Shown piece by piece: positions 1 to 8,261 of a stretch of 64,000 bases of DNA. A model generated the notes under the pieces. It saw only the letters and a program-made list of their open reading frames with translations. It was not told the origin of the DNA and ran no database searches. The position numbers and the translations under genes were made by a program. Positions within the stretch are counted from its first letter, which is position 1. The number at the start of each line of letters is the position of its first letter. This stretch comes from Oceaniferula spumae (GTDB lineage Bacteria; Verrucomicrobiota; Verrucomicrobiia; Verrucomicrobiales; Akkermansiaceae), in assembly GCF_042849255.1 (NCBI RefSeq), contig NZ_AP026866.1, positions 3,658,001 to 3,722,000 of the forward strand. Reading direction: 5' to 3'.

Positions 1-434
1 ACAAATTGGATCTCGGCGTGGATCTCTCGTTTCTCCCACCCGTTCATGCGGTGCTGAATTCACTGGTCGCTATCTTTCTGGTTCTCGCGGTCATGGCGAT
101 CAAAAACAAAAATGTCGCCCGGCATAAACAAATGATCGGTGGAGCGGTGGTTTGTTCCATCCTTTTCCTGCTGTGCTACGTCGCTTACCACGGCACCCAG
201 GAAGAAGTGCGCCACGGTGGTGAGGGCATGGTGAGGATCGGCTATCTCATTTTGCTCGCCAGCCACATTATTACGGCTGCAATCAGCCTGCCATTTATTC
301 TGATCACCCTTTCCTTAGGACACACCAACCACTTTGCCCGCCACCGCAAAATGGCTCGTTGGGTGTTCCCACTCTGGCTTTACGTCGCAGTGACCGGCCC
401 GATCTGCTACCTGATGCTGATGCCCTATTACTAA
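1..434 (+). CDS. DUF420 family membrane protein (5' end possibly outside window)
   Basis: About 142 residues are visible with four hydrophobic segments, a conserved His in PPVHAVLN, and later HKQM, YHGTQE and HTNHFARHRKMA. This matches the DUF420 family (CtaM/YozB-like), integral membrane proteins linked to assembly or function of haem-copper oxidases. The first possible start is a TTG at 6 and the frame is still open at base 1, so the true start may lie upstream. The gene converges on the Bax-inhibitor-like gene, with a hairpin between them. The family call is fairly secure; the role in oxidase assembly is known only from Firmicutes relatives. Confidence 0.7.
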   Translation, partial: KLDLGVDLSFLPPVHAVLNSLVAIFLVLAVMAIKNKNVARHKQMIGGAVVCSILFLLCYVAYHGTQEEVRHGGEGMVRIGYLILLASHIITAAISLPFILITLSLGHTNHFARHRKMARWVFPLWLYVAVTGPICYLMLMPYY

Positions 435-436
435 AA

Positions 437-462
437 TGCCCCGTCCGCGAACGGACAGGGCA
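437..462. terminator. Hairpin between convergent genes
   Basis: TGCCC and GTCCG pair with CGGAC and GGGCA around a CGAA tetraloop, with one C/A mismatch. A short T-rich stretch follows only about 18 nt later, so it is a weak or bidirectional terminator for the two converging genes. Confidence 0.5.
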
Positions 463-503
463 TGAGTTTGAAGTAATTGGTTTTTAGTGCTCCGATTGAG
501 GCA

Positions 504-1229
504 TTAGTCCCGCGACATGAAGATGCGCAGGATATACCAGAACAGCAGGGCGACACTGGCAAAGAGTCCGAGTGAAGCAGCCACATACTGACTTGTCTGG
601 TAGTGATGAATGATGTTGCTGGTATTATAAAGGATCGAACCGGCAGCAAAAATCACCATGGCCACGGAGAACCACAGGCCAAGGGTAATGGCTCCAGGCC
701 AGATCACCGCTACGACTATGAGTCCGAGCGCTATCATACCAACAATTTTCAACATACCACCGAGGAACGAAAAGTCCTTCTTGGTAGTAAAGGCAATCAC
801 GGTGAGGCCGAGGAATAGCAGCAGCGTCACGCCGCCCGCCTTCATGATGAGTGTGCTATCGCCTACCTGCCACTTCGCCATGAGCAGTAGTGGTAGAAAG
901 ATGATCGCCTCTGCGATGACGTAGACACCTAGACCGAGATACTGAACACCTTTTGAGGTGTCACTGTTAGCCCATGAATTAGCCAGCCATGAGACGCCCA
1001 TGAAACCACCGAGCACAAGTAACCAGCTGTATGGGCTAGTGGCCAAGAGGTTGAAAACAGTGGTCTCAATTCCGGGAATGGACATCAATGCGGCCTCGAT
1101 CATGGCAAAGACCACAATGGCACCAGCCAAGTGGCTGTATGTCTTCCGGATGAAAGCGGCACGAACGTCCACAGGCTGCGCAGCCACCGTGTAAGGATTC
1201 GCGTAGGAGCTTGAATAAGGATTTTCCAT
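504..1229 (-). CDS. Bax inhibitor-1/YccA family membrane protein
   Basis: The 241-residue product has a short polar N-terminus rich in Tyr, Ser and Asn, then about seven hydrophobic segments with the usual BI-1 layout: an Arg/Lys-rich stretch before TM1 (FIRKTYSHLAGAI), a glycine-rich TM3, and acidic or Asn residues in the C-terminal membrane region. Bacterial relatives (YetJ, YccA, YbhL) are pH-gated calcium leak channels or FtsH modulators. The closing IFMSRD is a typical short tail. It is a single gene; no operon partner is apparent. Confidence 0.85.
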   Translation of the reverse strand: MENPYSSSYANPYTVAAQPVDVRAAFIRKTYSHLAGAIVVFAMIEAALMSIPGIETTVFNLLATSPYSWLLVLGGFMGVSWLANSWANSDTSKGVQYLGLGVYVIAEAIIFLPLLLMAKWQVGDSTLIMKAGGVTLLLFLGLTVIAFTTKKDFSFLGGMLKIVGMIALGLIVVAVIWPGAITLGLWFSVAMVIFAAGSILYNTSNIIHHYQTSQYVAASLGLFASVALLFWYILRIFMSRD

Positions 1230-1302
1230 AGGCGGATTATACTCTGTAACGGTGAGTTATCTAGCGGTTTTGTGAGAAAAAATGAGACCGTGACAGGAGT
1301 GT

Positions 1303-2619
1303 TTAATTGGGCGTTGCGGGGCTTGTGTGCTCGATTTTACGCATCGTTTCTTTACCCGCACCCGCAGCCCATTCTTTGGCAGCTTCTGGGTCAGTTTTAA
1401 GCCACTGTTCGTATATTTGTTTTCTATTCGCGATGATAGCATCACTGTTGCCGCCACGGTCGAGCCACAAGAAGGCTTGTTTGAAGTTTTTTCGGTGGTG
1501 GAGTGTGCGAGCGACATTGATAACGGCTTGATCATTTTTAATGTCTGAAGGTTGGCTCTCATACCATTCTGTTGCTGCTACAGAGTCCATCAGTGCCCAT
1601 GAAGCTATCTGGCTGTTCATGAAATCTTTTTTTGCTGAGATGTCTGATGATTGTTCCATCCCATACTCGATTGCAGCCCTAGGCTGTGAGTAGCTCATTT
1701 TTTCAGCGATCTGTTTGACCAAAGCATTTTTTTCATCAGGCTCCTGGATGGTGGCAATGTAGGCCTTGGCTGACTCAGGGGCATGACCGACGAGGTCTGC
1801 CACCGCCAGTTTCATCACCAAATTCTTGTAACCAGGATAGGCATCAGCATCTAGATATTGGTACAGCTTTGAAAGCTTGCTAGGGTCGCTGATGGCTATT
1901 TGAGCGATGTTTTGCATGGCCTGCCTTCGATCCATGAAATCAGGAATGGTGGATGCTAAATTCATGGCCTGGTCGAAATCATTTCTGGCAATTTCGCGAA
2001 AAATGGATCCCAGATGATAGCTGTTATGCATTCCCTGTCCTTCAAATCGACCGCGATTATCTTCATACCAAGCGATGGCTTCCTTGGGATTGTTCTTTAT
2101 CCAAGATGCAAAAACACCAGAGGCATTAGGCATTTCCAGCCGGAGTTGACTTTTTTCTAACACAGTCTGCATGGCTGCTTTGCCGTTGAGTTGTGCTAAT
2201 CGCTTCAGCAGCATTGACTTTATATTAGATCTTATTGCGGTATTTCCAATCTCTCCGACGGACGCCAGTACTTGAAAAATTTCATCCTCAGAAAGTTGGC
2301 GAATAAAATGCCATGCTTGGTATGAGCCGTCATAGTCCAAGTAGTCCACAGGCCCTTTTTTGAGCTCTGCAATCAAGGTCGCCATACCTTGTTCAAGCTC
2401 TGTGTTGCTACGAGCTAGCTGATGTGGCTTTTGGCGATTATTGGGCGACGTGCCCATTCTTTGTGATGAGCGGGCCTTAGAAAGGTCAGTTTCGCTATCA
2501 CGATGGTTGCTACCATCTTTGGGAAAGCCTGTGTTTTTAGTATAATGTCCAATACCGATCCCCAAAAGAAGAGCCCCTAGCAGAGCGGTGCAACTCAAAA
2601 GCCGAGAGGTTGGTTTCAT
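1303..2619 (-). CDS. Membrane-anchored helical repeat protein (paralogue 1)
   Basis: The product is about 438 residues from the ATG at 2619, which has an AGGA about 9 nt upstream, one of the few SD-like sites in the window. An N-terminal hydrophobic anchor (residues 8-25) is followed by a low-complexity linker and alpha-helical repeats carrying an alanine-tryptophan signature of the type DP.AA..W: NPKEAIAWYE, SVAATEWYE and DPEAAKEWA are all visible. The same signature occurs in the proteins at 18714-19886 and 19883-21163, so the three are paralogues. I know no function. They resemble large lineage-specific families of exported repeat proteins in Verrucomicrobiota. A scaffold role outside the cytoplasmic membrane is inference. 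Confidence 0.7.
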   Translation of the reverse strand: MKPTSRLLSCTALLGALLLGIGIGHYTKNTGFPKDGSNHRDSETDLSKARSSQRMGTSPNNRQKPHQLARSNTELEQGMATLIAELKKGPVDYLDYDGSYQAWHFIRQLSEDEIFQVLASVGEIGNTAIRSNIKSMLLKRLAQLNGKAAMQTVLEKSQLRLEMPNASGVFASWIKNNPKEAIAWYEDNRGRFEGQGMHNSYHLGSIFREIARNDFDQAMNLASTIPDFMDRRQAMQNIAQIAISDPSKLSKLYQYLDADAYPGYKNLVMKLAVADLVGHAPESAKAYIATIQEPDEKNALVKQIAEKMSYSQPRAAIEYGMEQSSDISAKKDFMNSQIASWALMDSVAATEWYESQPSDIKNDQAVINVARTLHHRKNFKQAFLWLDRGGNSDAIIANRKQIYEQWLKTDPEAAKEWAAGAGKETMRKIEHTSPATPN

Positions 2620-2694
2620 GGTCAACCATCCTATCTGTGATGTTTTTGGATACAATCAGAATCAGGCGTGGCACCATGGGGGGATGAGAATAAG

Positions 2695-2967
2695 CTATGA
2701 CATACCCATGTCGTGCTTGTGAGTGATAGACTCCAGCATCGAGACATTGGTTTTGTGTTTGCGTAGGCTTTCTTCCAGCCGGAGAGCATCGTTGCGTGAC
2801 ATAGACTCGCTGTACCATTCCATGACCCAGGGTTTGAAGGGCTTGGTGCCCTTGAACTGGCCCTTATTGTGGGCCTGCAGCTCGGACTCGGCGTCTTCCG
2901 TCATTCCGACAAATCGGCGATTCATGCGGTTTTTAAGAATGTAAACTTGGTAGAGTTTCGTAGACAT
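2695..2967 (-). CDS. GIY-YIG nuclease-like protein
   Basis: The 90-residue product starts at the ATG at 2967, 5 nt after the upstream stop. The N-terminus has the GIY-YIG core: YQVYIL, then RFVGMTED with the expected glycine and the catalytic-type Arg nearby, then KPWVMEWYSE and an acidic region (LEESL) that could supply the metal-binding Glu. It matches the short UPF0213/YhbQ-like standalone subfamily. It lies at the end of an apparent operon with the esterase and the molybdoenzyme, with no obvious functional link. Confidence 0.75.
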   Translation of the reverse strand: MSTKLYQVYILKNRMNRRFVGMTEDAESELQAHNKGQFKGTKPFKPWVMEWYSESMSRNDALRLEESLRKHKTNVSMLESITHKHDMGMS

Positions 2968-2972
2968 GATGG

Positions 2973-4436
2973 TTACTGCTTGGGTTTCTCTTTCGCGCGA
3001 TTTTCCCACTGCTCGGTGATTGTCGCGGTCATTGCTTTGCTGGCGCTCAATGGCATATGATGGCCTCGACCGCTAAAGTAGCTGAAACTGGCATCGCTGC
3101 CAAGTTGCTTACAGGTTTTCTCCAGTTGCTGGACGGAGAAGTTGAGCAGGAAGAGATCTTGTTCGTGAACCATGATGTGGATTTTTCCCTGCAAATCTGG
3201 TTTGAGCTTGGTCCAATTTTTTTTCAAATGTCGAGAAATGTCATAGGGTTCCCAAGTTTGATAGAGGTCCTTGGATATGGCTCCCGTGGTTTCATCATAC
3301 CAAGGGATTGGGCTTCCTTTGTCATCCAGTGGAGAGAATGCAGCCGCGAAGGACTTCAACTGGCCACCGGGGCCTAACGCTTTTTCATAGGATGCGAATT
3401 TCTGATAGGTGAGGCCTAAGCGATCAATGCTTAGCAGACGTGCGTCTCCATTTTCTTCGGTGAACAAGTTATCATCGATGTCATCGGCGAGTTTGATTTC
3501 TTGGAATAGTCTGAAATCAACCGGGTCAGGAGCGACGGCCCAGCAGCCTCTGAATGATTGAGGGTATTTGACCGCCAGCCACAAGCTCGCCCAGCCACCA
3601 GATGACGCCCCTGTGACGTAGCGATGGTCCGCTCCCGCACCTGCGTATTTTTGGTCGATGTGCGGCAGAAGTTCATCGATCAATGCGCTGCCCCATGGTC
3701 CATTCGTGGCCGAGTCCGCAAATGCAGAATGACCCCAGCGGCAGTTGGCATCTGGGATGACGATCACCGCATCCTTGCAGTTTTTAGCAATGAACCGATC
3801 CACTCGCGCTGTGGCTTGATGATGCACGCCACCGAATCCCACGATGTAGACGATCACAGGATATTTTTTCTCAGCACTCCAGTCCTCAGGCAAGATCACG
3901 GAGTAGCGCATGTTGTAGTCTCTCTCGTGAAATGTGCTGAGCTTTTGACTTCGAAAATAATGATCCTGAATGCGACCTTTGTTCCGAAATTCAGGTGCGG
4001 AAACAACATCGCTGGCTTGGAATTCAAACAGAGGAGTGTCGCCTTGTTTGATGGAAATCTTTTTGGGTTCACTCAGTAGGTCTCCAGTGCCCTTGCCCGG
4101 CACCGGCCAGTCGGGACTCAATCTAACGATAGCTTGAGCATTGTATTCCCCCGAGAGTTGATCGAGTGATACGTTAGACGTGGATTCGGCGTCTATGGTG
4201 ACTTGACCGAATCGCTTAAGGTCATCAACGGCACAGATGATCGGTAGCTTGAACCAGTTATCTATATGTGCGGCAGGAGCTCCTTCCGTCTGGGTTAAAA
4301 GGACATAAACTCTCGGCGTAAACTCTAACTGTTTCTTGGGTAACTCATAAGTTACGGTAAAGCTGGGGCCGGCAGAAACGCTGAAAGCGAATGATGCCAG
4401 ATAGCCACAGATGGCTACAGTTTTGATGAAGTTCAT
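2973..4436 (-). CDS. Secreted alpha/beta-hydrolase (putative esterase)
   Basis: The 487-residue product has a Sec signal peptide (residues 1-22, ending SVSAG). A beta-rich N-terminal region of about 170 residues precedes a catalytic domain beginning at MRYSVILPEDW. The nucleophile elbow is GASSGGW. A late GRGHHMP supplies a candidate catalytic His. The domain resembles the esterase D/Fes-type putative esterase family. The start lies 1 nt after the stop of the molybdoenzyme gene, so the two are cotranscribed. The substrate cannot be read from sequence; an extracytoplasmic ester is likely. Confidence 0.75.
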   Translation of the reverse strand: MNFIKTVAICGYLASFAFSVSAGPSFTVTYELPKKQLEFTPRVYVLLTQTEGAPAAHIDNWFKLPIICAVDDLKRFGQVTIDAESTSNVSLDQLSGEYNAQAIVRLSPDWPVPGKGTGDLLSEPKKISIKQGDTPLFEFQASDVVSAPEFRNKGRIQDHYFRSQKLSTFHERDYNMRYSVILPEDWSAEKKYPVIVYIVGFGGVHHQATARVDRFIAKNCKDAVIVIPDANCRWGHSAFADSATNGPWGSALIDELLPHIDQKYAGAGADHRYVTGASSGGWASLWLAVKYPQSFRGCWAVAPDPVDFRLFQEIKLADDIDDNLFTEENGDARLLSIDRLGLTYQKFASYEKALGPGGQLKSFAAAFSPLDDKGSPIPWYDETTGAISKDLYQTWEPYDISRHLKKNWTKLKPDLQGKIHIMVHEQDLFLLNFSVQQLEKTCKQLGSDASFSYFSGRGHHMPLSASKAMTATITEQWENRAKEKPKQ

Positions 4437-4437
4437 G

Positions 4438-6741
4438 TTAACTGGATGGCTGCACGCTGACTTCGATCGATTTACTTGTCGGAGTGTTGCTTTCGAGTGC
4501 GGTTGATCCGACCGGAATCAGAACATTGGCCTCTGGGAAATAGGCGGCGGCACTACCCACGGGCATGTCGTAAGGAATGGCGTAGAACTCCTCGGCTTTC
4601 CTCTCGCCGTCTTCCCAATGACTGGTGATGTCGACCAGGGAAACTGGGGAGATGCCTCGTGACTTCATGTCGTCGGGATTGAGGAAGATGATTCGGCGTC
4701 CCATGCCAATGCCGCGGTAGCGATCGTTCATGCCGTAGATCGTGGTGTTGTATTGATCGTGGCTGCGCAGGGTTTGTAGAATGAGTCGATCTTCCGCGGG
4801 CTGGATTTGCTCCAGTTCAGTGTCGCTGAACTCAGCCTTTCCACTGGCGGTTTTCCAAATGCGTTCCTTGGCATTGTTAGGCAGGTAGAATCCTCCAGGG
4901 TTGCGCACTTGTTTGTTGAATGGCGTGAAGCCGGGAATGATTTTTTCGATAAGGTTGCGGATTCTGTCGTAGTCGCCAATCAACCAGCGCCAGTCTAACT
5001 TTTCAGTCTTTCCAACAGTTGCCGCCGCCATGCGGGCGATGATATCGGGCTCGCTGAGGCAATCAGGAGATGTCGGTGTTAGTTTGCCGCGTGACATGTG
5101 AACGATACCCATGGAGTTTTCACAGGTGACAAACTGCGGTCCGGTGTTCTGCTCGTCATGTTCACTCCTTCCCAGACATGGCAGGATCAAGGCTGTCTTG
5201 CCGTGCACCAAGTGGCTGCGGTTGAGCTTGGTGGAGATGTGACATGTTAGGCTGCAGTTTTGCAGTGCTTTGGCGGTGAAGCCTGTGTCGGGTGTAGCTT
5301 GGAGGAAGTTTCCGCCGAGCGCGACGAAGACTTTACCCGGCTCCCGATGCATGGCGAGAATCGCCTGCACCGTATCATAGCCGTGTTTGCGTGGGCTGGT
5401 GATGTTGAATTCCTGATCAATGGCATCATGGAACCAGTCAGGCATTTTTTCAAATACCCCGACCGTGCGATCACCTTGCACATTACTATGGCCTCGAACC
5501 GGGCAGAGGCCGGCGCCAGGCCGACCGATGGCACCTAACATGAGGTGCAAGTTGCAAACCTCTCGAATAGTTGCCACCGCGTTACGATGTTGGGTTAGTC
5601 CCATTGCCCAGCAGGTGACAAGTTTTCTTTCTCCGCGTAGAACGGTATCGGCAAGTTGCTGGATTGCTTCTTTGGAGATGCCGGATTTCGCTGTGATGTC
5701 CTGCCAATCGGCAGCCTCACAACGAGCACGGTAGGCGTCGATGCCTTGAGTGTGTGTGGCGACAAATTCCTCGTCCACAGCTCCACGCTCGAACAATTCC
5801 TTACCAAGGCCTCGGAGCAGTGCCAGGTCACCATTCACCTTGACCTGCAAATACTGTGAGGAAAGGGAGGTGGATCTTCCTAACATACCGGAGAGCTTTT
5901 GCGGATGGGCAAATCCCATCAGCCCGGCTTCCTTAAGCGGGTTTATAGCGATGATCTGGCCGCCATTTTCAACACACGTCTCTAACGATGCCAGCATACG
6001 TGGGTGATTGGTTCCGGGATTCTGACCGATGCAGATGATCGTGTCGGCTTCGTGCAGGTCATCCAGAGTGACGGTGCCTTTGCCCACTCCCACAGCCTGA
6101 CTCATTGCCGTGCCGCTGGACTCGTGGCACATGTTTGAGCAGTCAGGGAGATTGTTAGTTCCAAAATGGCGGGCGAAGAGTTGATAGAGAAATGCAGCTT
6201 CGTTAGATGCTCGGCCGGAGGTGTAAAAAATGGCATCGTCCGGACTTTTCAAGGCATTGAGTTCGTGGCCAAGAAGCTCAAAAGCATCATCCCAAGTGAT
6301 GGCTTCGTAATGCGACTTGCCCTCGCGCAGGACCATTGGCTCGGTGAGTCGGCCTTGTTGGTCGTGCCAGTAATCGCTCTGTTCTAACAAATCAGCGACA
6401 CTGTGCTTGCGGAAAAAGTCGCGTGTGACCTGACGTGTCGTCGCCTCGGAGGCCACTGCTTTGGCTCCGTTCTCACAAAATTCAGTTTGCGCCCGATGGT
6501 CATCAGGGTCAGGCCAGGCGCAGCTAGGGCAGTCGAAGCCGTCCTTTTGGTTCAGTTCCAACAGCGCTTTCGTCCCGCGCACTGGACCGGCTGTGCGCAT
6601 GATATGGTTCATGGAGGAGGCCACCGCGGCCACGCCTGCCGCAGAGGTCTTTGGCTTGCCTACCTTCGGTGGTGAATCCTCATGGGGGAGTTCGCCGCCC
6701 GATTCAGAAACAGGAGATGTTTGATGATCATCAGATGCCAT
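4438..6741 (-). CDS. FdhF/YdeP-type molybdopterin oxidoreductase
   Basis: The product is about 767 residues. It carries the YdeP-family signature GFDCPSCAWPDP near residue 75 and an NMCHESSG segment near residue 205, then the bis-MGD-binding middle domains (GQNPGTNHPRML, CPVRGHSNVQGDRT) and the C-terminal MGD-binding domain. This group resembles the formate dehydrogenase alpha subunit, but the physiological substrate is unknown; YdeP in E. coli is linked to acid resistance. The active-site ligand region has no in-frame UGA, so it is not a selenoenzyme. Alternative start: GTG at 6762. Neither start has an SD. No FdhD or other subunit is adjacent. Confidence 0.85.
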   Translation of the reverse strand: MASDDHQTSPVSESGGELPHEDSPPKVGKPKTSAAGVAAVASSMNHIMRTAGPVRGTKALLELNQKDGFDCPSCAWPDPDDHRAQTEFCENGAKAVASEATTRQVTRDFFRKHSVADLLEQSDYWHDQQGRLTEPMVLREGKSHYEAITWDDAFELLGHELNALKSPDDAIFYTSGRASNEAAFLYQLFARHFGTNNLPDCSNMCHESSGTAMSQAVGVGKGTVTLDDLHEADTIICIGQNPGTNHPRMLASLETCVENGGQIIAINPLKEAGLMGFAHPQKLSGMLGRSTSLSSQYLQVKVNGDLALLRGLGKELFERGAVDEEFVATHTQGIDAYRARCEAADWQDITAKSGISKEAIQQLADTVLRGERKLVTCWAMGLTQHRNAVATIREVCNLHLMLGAIGRPGAGLCPVRGHSNVQGDRTVGVFEKMPDWFHDAIDQEFNITSPRKHGYDTVQAILAMHREPGKVFVALGGNFLQATPDTGFTAKALQNCSLTCHISTKLNRSHLVHGKTALILPCLGRSEHDEQNTGPQFVTCENSMGIVHMSRGKLTPTSPDCLSEPDIIARMAAATVGKTEKLDWRWLIGDYDRIRNLIEKIIPGFTPFNKQVRNPGGFYLPNNAKERIWKTASGKAEFSDTELEQIQPAEDRLILQTLRSHDQYNTTIYGMNDRYRGIGMGRRIIFLNPDDMKSRGISPVSLVDITSHWEDGERKAEEFYAIPYDMPVGSAAAYFPEANVLIPVGSTALESNTPTSKSIEVSVQPSS

Positions 6742-6812
6742 ATGCGGAGCATACGCCGCCACAACGAACGAGAAAAGCCATCAGATGGACATTTTACAAT
6801 TTTGAGGGTGGA

Positions 6813-8156
6813 TTACTTGCTTGGATCAGATCCATCCCACCACGCATTGAGAAGTTTACTTAAGGCGATGACTTGATCCGGATTCTTTTCCGCAAGGTTG
6901 GTGGTTTCGTGGGGATCATTCATCAGGTTGTAGAGCTCCGGTTTACCCTCGGGGTTATTAGCCTTTCCGTTAGATTTGCCGGCGATTTTCGGGGCTGGGA
7001 AATTGGCTGGGTTGTAAATAATCAGTTTCCATTCTCCTCGAACGATAAAGCGTGATTCGAGGTTGGCCACACGTTTGTCCACACCAGTGATATCATGTGA
7101 GTGATCCGCGCCATAGACGGTATCACGCTTTTTGAGTGCGGCGCGATCACGCAGGTCGATGCCGGTCATTGCGCGCGGAACATCAGCCCCGGCGATTTTG
7201 AGGATGGTGGGGGCGATATCGATGGACGATACCGGCGTGGTCTTATCTATCAGAGGCTGAATGTGGCCAGGCCACTTGATGGTGATAGGTGTTCTCACGC
7301 CTCCTTCGTGAACATCCTGTTTGGAGAGTGGCGCGAAACGTGGGCCGTCAGTTCGCTGGATCCAGCCGTTATCAGTCACGTAGATGACGACGGTGTTTTC
7401 GCTGAGTCCGCGTTTTTCCAGTTCTCCAAGCAGCTCGCCGCATGTTTGGTCAAACCACTCGACCATGGCATAGTAGCGGGCTACATGAGGGGAGTCGACC
7501 AGAGCCTGGTATTTATCAAAATGAGCCTTGGGGGGATTGTGTGGTGTGTGGGGGAGAAATGGTGCGTGCCATAGAAAGAAGGGTTTTTGCTCGTTCTTGG
7601 CCGTGTCGAGAAATCCACGGATTTGATCGATGCCTTTACGGGAAACCTCAAGACCGACATCGCCATGGCGAGCGCCGCGTTTTGGGTTGCCGTGGGTCAT
7701 TGCATAGGTAAAGCCGGATTTTTTAGGGTCGGACTCCCACCATTTCCCCGCTTGCATCGAGATGTAACCTGCTTTTCCTAGCTCGCTAGCAAGACCCTCG
7801 CATTGGCCAAACCTATCATAAAGCTGCTGGTGAAGCTTGGCCCCCTCAGGTGTCGAGCGTGAGACTTTTTTTCCATCCTTGCCTAGGAGGTCGTTGCCCG
7901 TGATGCCGTGTTGGAATGTGTATAGCCCTGTGAAAAGTGAGGCCAGTGATGGTCGGCAGAGTGGAGCAGTGACATAGCCGCGGGTGTATGTAAGTGATTC
8001 TGCTGCCAGCTTATCGAGGGCTGGAGTTTGAATCTTTGGGTGCTTCATGAAGCTGTAATCGGTCCATGCTTGATCGTCGGATAAGATGAGAACGATGTTA
8101 GGGGCGGCAGCATGCAGGGAGCTGCTCAGTAGGGCGATCCATAATAGACGTATCAC
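6813..8156 (-). CDS. Secreted sulfatase (arylsulfatase family)
   Basis: The product has about 447 residues from a GTG at 8156, which gives a clean signal peptide ending LHAAA directly before PNIVLILSDDQ, the first metal-binding strand of sulfatases. The formylglycine site reads C-R-P-S-L followed by ASLFTG, so the usual Arg of C-x-P-S-R is Leu; I believe this is a recurring variant in Planctomycetes/Verrucomicrobia sulfatases. The family motif GKWW and the second metal site TDNGW are present. An alternative ATG at 8207 would bury the signal peptide. The gene is divergent from fhs. The substrate is unknown, probably a sulfated polysaccharide. Maturation needs a formylglycine-generating enzyme not present here. 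Confidence 0.85.
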   Translation of the reverse strand: MIRLLWIALLSSSLHAAAPNIVLILSDDQAWTDYSFMKHPKIQTPALDKLAAESLTYTRGYVTAPLCRPSLASLFTGLYTFQHGITGNDLLGKDGKKVSRSTPEGAKLHQQLYDRFGQCEGLASELGKAGYISMQAGKWWESDPKKSGFTYAMTHGNPKRGARHGDVGLEVSRKGIDQIRGFLDTAKNEQKPFFLWHAPFLPHTPHNPPKAHFDKYQALVDSPHVARYYAMVEWFDQTCGELLGELEKRGLSENTVVIYVTDNGWIQRTDGPRFAPLSKQDVHEGGVRTPITIKWPGHIQPLIDKTTPVSSIDIAPTILKIAGADVPRAMTGIDLRDRAALKKRDTVYGADHSHDITGVDKRVANLESRFIVRGEWKLIIYNPANFPAPKIAGKSNGKANNPEGKPELYNLMNDPHETTNLAEKNPDQVIALSKLLNAWWDGSDPSK

Positions 8157-8261
8157 ATGGGCACGCTGAGAATCAAGGTGTGCTTGGTCAAGGTGAAAAC
8201 ATATCATCAGGGATGCTGGAAAAGTTCTTTTTAAGCATCCGCGGTAAGTTAGCTTATCCCC

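Noticed and set aside
4438..6741. FdhF-like enzyme as a selenoprotein
   Set aside because: There is no in-frame UGA; it belongs to the YdeP group, which does not use selenocysteine.
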